This document shows, one piece after another, positions 14,817 to 18,736 of a stretch of DNA of 18,736 nucleotides. Every line of letters begins with the position of its first letter. Position 1 is the stretch's first letter. Origin of the DNA: Bryobacterales bacterium (lineage in GTDB: Bacteria > Acidobacteriota > Terriglobia > Bryobacterales > Bryobacteraceae); assembly GCA_003132865.1 (NCBI GenBank), contig PKYZ01000257.1, forward strand, positions 1-18,736, written 5' to 3'. A program made the position numbers and the translations under genes. The notes below the pieces were generated by a model. The model saw only the letters and a program-made list of their open reading frames with translations, ran no database searches and had not been told where the DNA came from.

Positions 14817-14902
14817 AGCCGCCGATGAACACGGATAAACACCGATAAGACCAACCCAAGTTCGTTGTCTACATCCGCGTTTATCGGCGTTAATCCGCGG
14901 CT
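14817..14902. repeat. Imperfect 30-bp inverted repeat of dispersed type
   Basis: The left arm (14817-14846) begins agccgccgatgaacacgg and the right arm (14873-14902) ends ggcgttaatccgcggct. When one arm is reverse-complemented, 24 of 30 positions match. The words gataaac and ccgat/cggat alternate, as in the 'GGATAAACGCGGAT'-style repeats seen in many environmental genomes. It lies about 50 bases upstream of the stress-protein start and could be a mobile REP/MITE-like sequence. Confidence 0.6.
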
Positions 14903-14953
14903 CTCAGTCCGATGTGATCCGTACGTTGGAAATCAACGTGCTCCGCTCCCAGC

Positions 14954-15757
14954 ATGAAAACTGTCGCTGGCGTTTTCCGGCTCTATCAAACGGCGCGAGA
15001 CGCCGCGGGCGCGTTGAGGCGCTCGGGATTCTCGGAGAATCAGGTCAATCTGTTATCTCCGGCTTCCTCGGAAGACAAGATCCATACCATTCCGACGTCG
15101 GGTACCGAACAGCCGGGCGTCGGCGGCGCGATTGGAGGCCTGCTGGGTGGCGCGCTTGGCGTGGCTGGGGGGCTCGAATTGGGAATGGCCGCGGCCGTGC
15201 TGATTCCCGGCGTTGGACCGGTATTGGCGTTTGGCCTCGCGGGAGCGGCTTTGCTTGGCGCGGGCGGCGCGGTAGGCGGCGCTGCCTTGGGTAACGCGGC
15301 CGATGACAACAGCAACGAGGGCGTCCCTTCGGATGAAATCTTCTTCTACGAAGATGCCTTGCGGCAGGGGCGGTCGGTCGTCCTGGTGCTTGCCGGGGAT
15401 GATTCAGAAGAACAGCGCGCACATAAGTTGTTGGCGGACGCCGGGGCGGAGAGCCTCGATGCGGCGCGGAAGGATTGGTGGCTTGGGTTGCGCGACGCCG
15501 AACAAGAACACTACCGGGCCTTGGGGCACAACTTCGAGTTGGACGAGGACGTGTATCGCGACGGCTTTAGTTCTGCCCTGCGTCGCGAATGCCGCGGCAG
15601 GTCGAGCGACGAGGAGGCCGACTGCTTGAAGTGGTGGTATCCGGATGTCTGGGATTCCCAGCCGTTCCGGCGAGGGTATGAGCGTGGCCGGAAGTACTGG
15701 CAAATGCAAGAAACCGGCGAGGCGCTCAGTGTGCACTCAGGCTCGCCCGCGGGATAA
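14954..15757 (+). CDS. Glycine-zipper general-stress-like protein (GSP17M/YflT-type N-terminus)
   Basis: The 267-residue protein begins with VAGVFRLYQTARDAAGALRR and then SGFSENQVNLLS, the pattern of the YflT/general stress protein 17M N-terminal domain. A glycine-rich hydrophobic region (residues 55-115, AIGGLLGGALGVAGG and FGLAGAALLGAGGAVGG) resembles glycine-zipper membrane segments. A second alpha/beta unit (EIFFYEDALRQGRSVVLVLA) follows and looks like the ferredoxin-like half of the same fold. The last 80 residues are charged and aromatic (WWLGLRDAEQEHYRALG) and hold a repeated EHYRA/DVYRDGF-like motif also seen in other acidobacterial hypothetical proteins. Function is unknown; membrane association under stress is plausible. 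No strong ribosome-binding site precedes the ATG at 14954. Confidence 0.7.
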   Translation: MKTVAGVFRLYQTARDAAGALRRSGFSENQVNLLSPASSEDKIHTIPTSGTEQPGVGGAIGGLLGGALGVAGGLELGMAAAVLIPGVGPVLAFGLAGAALLGAGGAVGGAALGNAADDNSNEGVPSDEIFFYEDALRQGRSVVLVLAGDDSEEQRAHKLLADAGAESLDAARKDWWLGLRDAEQEHYRALGHNFELDEDVYRDGFSSALRRECRGRSSDEEADCLKWWYPDVWDSQPFRRGYERGRKYWQMQETGEALSVHSGSPAG

Positions 15758-15856
15758 CCAGCCGGAATCCGCGGCACTATATCCGGCCTGATCGGCTGTT
15801 TGAATGTTACTGACGATGTGGGTGGTTTAAAGATTAGCGTACAAAGGAGATTTCAA

Positions 15857-16006
15857 ATGTTTCTAGGGCTGTTTGTGATTTTGCTTGTATTGTGGCTGCT
15901 GGGATTTTTCGCGTTCCACGTTGCCGGTGGGCTGATTCACCTTCTGTTAATAATCGCGGTGATTTCTTTGGTGGTCCACTTCTTCAGAGGCCGTAGCGCG
16001 GCTTGA
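15857..16006 (+). CDS. lmo0937-type small membrane protein
   Basis: This 49-residue protein, starting MFLGLFVILLVLWLLGFFAF, has two hydrophobic helices separated by HVAGGLIH and ends in the basic tail FFRGRSAA. It fits the lmo0937-family small membrane protein pattern (LLVLWLLG, then GGxIHLLL). The ATG at 15857 has AAAGGAG seven bases upstream. The frame is open further upstream to 15800, but that part is not hydrophobic and carries the ribosome-binding site. No function is known for the family. It sits 99 bases after the stress-like gene on the same strand, so cotranscription is possible. Confidence 0.75.
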   Translation: MFLGLFVILLVLWLLGFFAFHVAGGLIHLLLIIAVISLVVHFFRGRSAA

Positions 16007-16328
16007 ACGGAGGGCCATGTTTGGCCGTTGAGTTGCATTGTGTAAGGTAGGCAGACTGTCCCGGCGGTGACCTTTTTTGCTGCTTCCGGAACATCCTTGG
16101 CCGCGCCGAAGAAGAGCAGCGTCAGGCGCGGCACGGGGCAGTCCACCGCGAACTCCTCGGCGAATATCGCCGCTCGAGCGCCGGTGCTCGGTCATGCAGG
16201 GCGCCGTTTAGCAGAGAACTGCGGAACTCCCGATAACACCCCACACGACTGCACGCAGCCGGACTCCGCGAACGAAGGGCGCCTCGCTTGAATGAGCGCT
16301 GACGGCCTTCGTTGGCGGTCCGATTACT
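16007..16328. other. Intergenic region, weak minus-strand coding hint only
   Basis: About 320 bases without a supportable gene. A short hairpin (ggcca 16013-16017, tggcc 16022-16026) directly follows the small membrane gene but lacks a T-tract. A minus-strand open stretch (about 15937-16190) contains LTLLFFGAAKDV, faintly like the first strand of MoaD, but the rest does not fit. Confidence 0.35.
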
Positions 16329-16619
16329 TCAATTGCCGTGGCCCTTCTGGTAGCCGGCCTCGTACGCCTTCTGGTCTTCGTCTTTCTTGAAGTGCCTCTT
16401 CTTGCTGTGGTCCCGGTTGCGCGCATGGTCGTCTTTGCCTTCGCGCACACCTTGCTGGTATGTCTTGTTTTGCGAATAATCCTTCTCTTGTTTCTGGTCT
16501 TGTTTCTGGTCGTGGTCCTGGAAAAATGGAGCGCCCACAGCCTGTACCATGCATCCACTGATACCAACACCGGCCGCTACCGCCAGAACTCGTACGCAAT
16601 GTTCTAAATCCATTCTCAT
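16329..16619 (-). CDS. Small charged lipoprotein
   Basis: From the ATG at 16619 the product has 96 residues. A signal segment (CVRVLAVAAGVGISGC) ends in an ISGC lipobox, predicting a lipid-modified Cys. The mature part is almost entirely charged and polar, rich in Asp, Lys, Gln and His, with short repeats: DQKQDQKQ encoded by a perfect 12-base tandem duplication (16486-16509), and TYQQGVREGKDD echoed by AYEAGYQKGHG. Such Y-x-x-G-x-x-x-G units occur in unnamed acidobacterial proteins. GAAGGG lies nine bases upstream; ATGs at 16628 and 16613 are alternatives. No function is assigned. Maturation of such a lipoprotein normally needs Lnt, whose copy in this window is broken. Confidence 0.7.
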   Translation of the reverse strand: MRMDLEHCVRVLAVAAGVGISGCMVQAVGAPFFQDHDQKQDQKQEKDYSQNKTYQQGVREGKDDHARNRDHSKKRHFKKDEDQKAYEAGYQKGHGN

Positions 16620-16827
16620 TAAAGTCATCCCTTCGTCTTTCGTCTTGAAGCCGGGATTCCGTTTTATCCTGGCCACCATCGCTCCTAACTACCAGCCGAA
16701 ACGGACCTACGGCCATCTTGGAAGAGGCACGCGCATGGCCGTTCAGGCCGGTGCGGCGCGAGTTGCGGATGGCTTTGCTGGTCTGGAATCGTATCGCCGG
16801 GCCAGACATCGACGCCTTCGGAGGTCG

Positions 16828-16849
16828 GGACAGGCCAGGAGGCCTGTCC
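16828..16849. repeat. Perfect 9-bp palindrome, dispersed-repeat type
   Basis: Ggacaggcc (16828-16836) and ggcctgtcc (16841-16849) flank the loop agga. Read on the minus strand, it begins exactly at the stop codon of the VWFA gene (TAG 16851-16849) and could fold as a strong hairpin in its 3' end. No T-tract follows. The 'tgtaggacaggcctcctggc' form resembles palindromes scattered in acidobacterial and other environmental genomes, so a REP-like element is possible. Confidence 0.6.
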
Positions 16850-17793
16850 TACAACTTCGGCGCGTAATAGCCCTTGCGGCAACGCACCACCAGATCCTTG
16901 CGGCCCTTCACCTTCAGATCCACGGTGTGATACATGCCGTCCGTCTTCAATGGCTCGGGGCGGTAGAAGACGTTGTATTGATGCCGCAGCTCGTTGGCGA
17001 TGTTCTCGAACGACTGCTCCAGGTCTTCCACCTTGAACGGGAAGAAGGCCTGGCCGCCGGTTTCCGCCGTCAGGTATTTCAGGATCTTGTCGCCGTCCGT
17101 TTCGCCGCGCACCACGTTGGTCGAAATCGCGTAGATCACCACATCGGCCTTCTGCGCCATTTCCAATGCCTGGTCGCGCGTCACCTGGCTCTGGTTGTCG
17201 TCGCCGTCGCTGACTATCACGATGGCGCGCCGGAACTTGTGCCGCGGCTGGTCCTTGGAAAGCTTGTCGCGGCAGGCGAAGTAGACGGCGTCGTAGAGCG
17301 CCGTGCCGCCGCCCGGGCGCAGGCCCCGGATGGCCGTCTGCAGCTTCTCGGTATCGTCGATGAGGTCCGCCACCAGCTCGGCCGAAGTATCGAAGCTCAC
17401 CACCATGGCCTTGTCGTGGCCCTGGTGGACCACGCTCTGGATGAACGAAATGGCGGCTTCCTGCTCGAACTTGAAGCGCTCCCGGATGCTGTTGCTGGTA
17501 TCGATCAGGATGCCCAGGCGCAGGGGAAGGTCGGTTTCGGCAGTGAACTCCGCGATGTTTTGCGGCGTCTTGTTCTCGAACACCTGGAAGTCGTCCTTCA
17601 CCAGGTCGGTGACGAAGCGGCCCTTCTTGTCGGTGACCGTGAAGAGCATGTTGACGCGGGTGACGTCCAGAATGATGCGGGTAGCGGGGTCGTCGATGAT
17701 CTCGGGCTTCTGCGCGGCCGGCGCAACCGCCTGTTGCGCGCAGACGGCGGCGCAGCACGCGGCCATGGCCGTCGGGAAAATGAAAGCTTTCAT
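16849..17793 (-). CDS. Secreted VWFA-domain protein, 'VWFA-related acidobacterial' family
   Basis: The 314-residue protein has a signal peptide (MKAFIFPTAMAACCAAVCAQ) and a short N-terminal beta region (LFTVTDKKGRFVTDL, then DDFQVFEN) characteristic of the acidobacterial VWFA family (TIGR03436). The VWFA domain spans about residues 90-275. The MIDAS metal site is complete: DTSNS at 98-102, T164 in GGGTALYDAV, and D196 in VSDGDDN. The C-terminus (YRPEPLKTDGMYHTVDLKVK and RCRKGYYAPKL) is conserved in the family. Such proteins probably bind other proteins or matrix through a metal ion; their exact role is unknown. The RluD-type gene ends nine bases upstream of this ATG, so both are likely on one transcript. 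Confidence 0.92.
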   Translation of the reverse strand: MKAFIFPTAMAACCAAVCAQQAVAPAAQKPEIIDDPATRIILDVTRVNMLFTVTDKKGRFVTDLVKDDFQVFENKTPQNIAEFTAETDLPLRLGILIDTSNSIRERFKFEQEAAISFIQSVVHQGHDKAMVVSFDTSAELVADLIDDTEKLQTAIRGLRPGGGTALYDAVYFACRDKLSKDQPRHKFRRAIVIVSDGDDNQSQVTRDQALEMAQKADVVIYAISTNVVRGETDGDKILKYLTAETGGQAFFPFKVEDLEQSFENIANELRHQYNVFYRPEPLKTDGMYHTVDLKVKGRKDLVVRCRKGYYAPKL

Positions 17794-17802
17794 TTGGATT
17801 AA

Positions 17803-18708
17803 TTATAGCTGTTCCATCCAGCGCCTCAGGTCGTCGGGCAAGGGGGACTCGATTTCGACCGGCTGGCCGGTGAACGGGTGTTGAAACCGTATGCGGTGGG
17901 CGTGCAGGAAGAAACGCTCGCGCGGCGGCTGAATCTCGTTTTTGGCGGGCGCCCCATAGAGACGGTCGCCAGCTACCGGATGGCCGATGCTGGAGAGGTG
18001 CACGCGGATCTGGTGCGTGCGGCCGGTGCCGATGCGCAGTTCCAGAAAAGTGAAGCCCGCAAAGCGGCCCAGGACGCGGTATTCGGTCCAGGCGGCACGG
18101 CCGTGGCCCAGGCGGGCGGTCATGCGCGTGCGGCGCCGCGGATCGCGCGCGATGGGCTTTTCGATGCGGCCGCGATCCGCCTGCACGTCGCCGTGAACCA
18201 GCGCCAGGTAGGTCTTCTCCACCTGCCGGCCGGCGAACAGGGCGGCCAGCGCGCGATGCGCGGCGTCGTTCTTGGCCACCAGAATCACGCCGCTGGTGAA
18301 GCGGTCCAGGCGATGCACGATGCCGGGCCGCAGATCGCCGCCCAGCGCGGAAAGCGACTGGAAGCGGCCGAGCAGCGCGTTGACCAGCGTGCCGGTATGC
18401 ACTCCGGCGCCGGCGTGCACCACCATGCCTGCGGGCTTGTCGATGGCCACGAAGTCTTGGTCTTCGTAGAGCACGCGCAACGGAATGGCTTCGGGTTCGG
18501 CGCGTAGCGGGGTCAGTTCGGCGGGTTCCACGTCGATACGGTCGCCCTCGCGCAGCACGCGGGAGGAGCGCGCGGCCGTGCCGTTCACCAGCACACGTTC
18601 GCGCTTGATCCAATCCTGCAGGCGGGAGCGGCTGAATTCGGGAAATTGCTCGTGCAGCGCTTGATCCAGACGCTTGCCGGCGTGTTCGCTTGTGGCGGAG
18701 AATTGCAT
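17803..18708 (-). CDS. rluD: RluA-family 23S rRNA pseudouridine synthase, RluD-like
   Basis: The 301-residue enzyme has an N-terminal S4 RNA-binding domain (residues 10-60, RLDQALHEQFPEFSRSRLQ and VLVNG) and a PseudoU_synth_2 domain (about 82-235). The catalytic Asp is D135 in GIVHRLDRFTSG. The usual consensus is HRLDxxTSG with Asp or Asn where this protein has Phe137, a modest deviation outside the catalytic residue. The downstream motif IGTGRTHQIRVHL is intact. Architecture matches RluD, which isomerises uridines in helix 69 of 23S rRNA in the cytoplasm, though RluC or tRNA-specific paralogues share it. The ATG at 18708 fits the family N-terminus; only 28 bases remain before the window edge. 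Confidence 0.9.
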   Translation of the reverse strand: MQFSATSEHAGKRLDQALHEQFPEFSRSRLQDWIKRERVLVNGTAARSSRVLREGDRIDVEPAELTPLRAEPEAIPLRVLYEDQDFVAIDKPAGMVVHAGAGVHTGTLVNALLGRFQSLSALGGDLRPGIVHRLDRFTSGVILVAKNDAAHRALAALFAGRQVEKTYLALVHGDVQADRGRIEKPIARDPRRRTRMTARLGHGRAAWTEYRVLGRFAGFTFLELRIGTGRTHQIRVHLSSIGHPVAGDRLYGAPAKNEIQPPRERFFLHAHRIRFQHPFTGQPVEIESPLPDDLRRWMEQL

Positions 18709-18736
18709 GTGGGGCGGGACTCCAGTCCTGCGGCCG

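Larger units (their letters stand above)
14551..14953. other. Divergent intergenic region with palindromes
   Basis: These 400 bases lie between the divergent PHP hydrolase and stress-protein genes, so both promoters should be here. Two short overlapping palindromes, ggtcacctgacc (14685-14696) and accatgtatggt (14694-14705), could be operators but are short enough to occur by chance. The right half holds the hairpin and long inverted repeat listed separately. No gene is recognised. Confidence 0.4.

Noticed and set aside
15937..16195. A minus-strand frame with a MoaD-like start (LTLLFFGAAKDV)
   Set aside because: Only one short stretch looks familiar, the C-terminal Gly-Gly is absent, and it overlaps the well-supported small membrane gene.
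16685..18613. A 642-codon minus-strand open frame spanning the RluD and VWFA genes
   Set aside because: It is an alternate-frame shadow, rich in Arg/Pro; both real genes with full motifs lie in other frames.

Overview
This GC-rich window is most consistent with a chromosomal segment of an Acidobacteriota bacterium, probably of the Solibacter/Bryobacter type. The best lineage marker is a secreted von Willebrand factor A protein of the 'VWFA-related acidobacterial domain' family (16849-17793). MacB/FtsX-like permeases, a CehA/McbA-type PHP hydrolase, a BON-domain remnant and several dispersed-repeat-like palindromes also fit. No rRNA, tRNA, CRISPR array, prophage or intact mobile element is visible. 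The assignment rests on recognised families, not on any search.

Layout. At 1-2.7 kb there is a DUF2007 fragment (minus strand), then on the plus strand a YtxH-like protein, an MBL-fold hydrolase, a 5' piece of apolipoprotein N-acyltransferase (lnt), and a frameshifted PQQ-type beta-propeller remnant built from 120-bp repeats. From 7.1 down to 2.7 kb a compact minus-strand run encodes a small HExxH protein, a TlpA/ResA-like thioredoxin, a stand-alone DsbD-alpha domain, the 3' third of a YheT-type alpha/beta hydrolase, and two translationally coupled FtsX/MacB-type permeases with no ATPase nearby. From 7.7 to 10.5 kb the plus strand carries a single-domain response regulator, a decayed BON-domain gene, a tight L,D-transpeptidase plus M23 peptidase operon (cell-wall remodelling), and a 26-residue membrane micro-protein. 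At 10.8-14.6 kb lie a zinc-dependent alcohol dehydrogenase, the degraded C-terminal end of a transposase, and a large secreted PHP-domain metallohydrolase. At 14.8-16.6 kb lie dispersed-type inverted repeats and a possible envelope-stress group: a glycine-zipper general-stress-like protein, an lmo0937-type small membrane protein and a charged small lipoprotein. The window ends with the VWFA protein and an RluD-type pseudouridine synthase, both on the minus strand.

The common theme is envelope biology: periplasmic thiol redox, peptidoglycan remodelling, small membrane and lipoproteins, and secreted proteins. The second theme is decay. At least five genes are broken (lnt, the beta-propeller, yheT, BON, transposase), and several breaks lie at abrupt junctions. 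Either this is a rearranged accessory region or some joints are metagenome-assembly artefacts; the sequence alone cannot separate these. I see no convincing new defence or mobile system. The oddest signals are the lnt/propeller junction, the hydrolase fragment abutting the permease start codon, the overlapping TlpA/DsbD-alpha pair, and the interlocking inverted repeats upstream of the HExxH gene.
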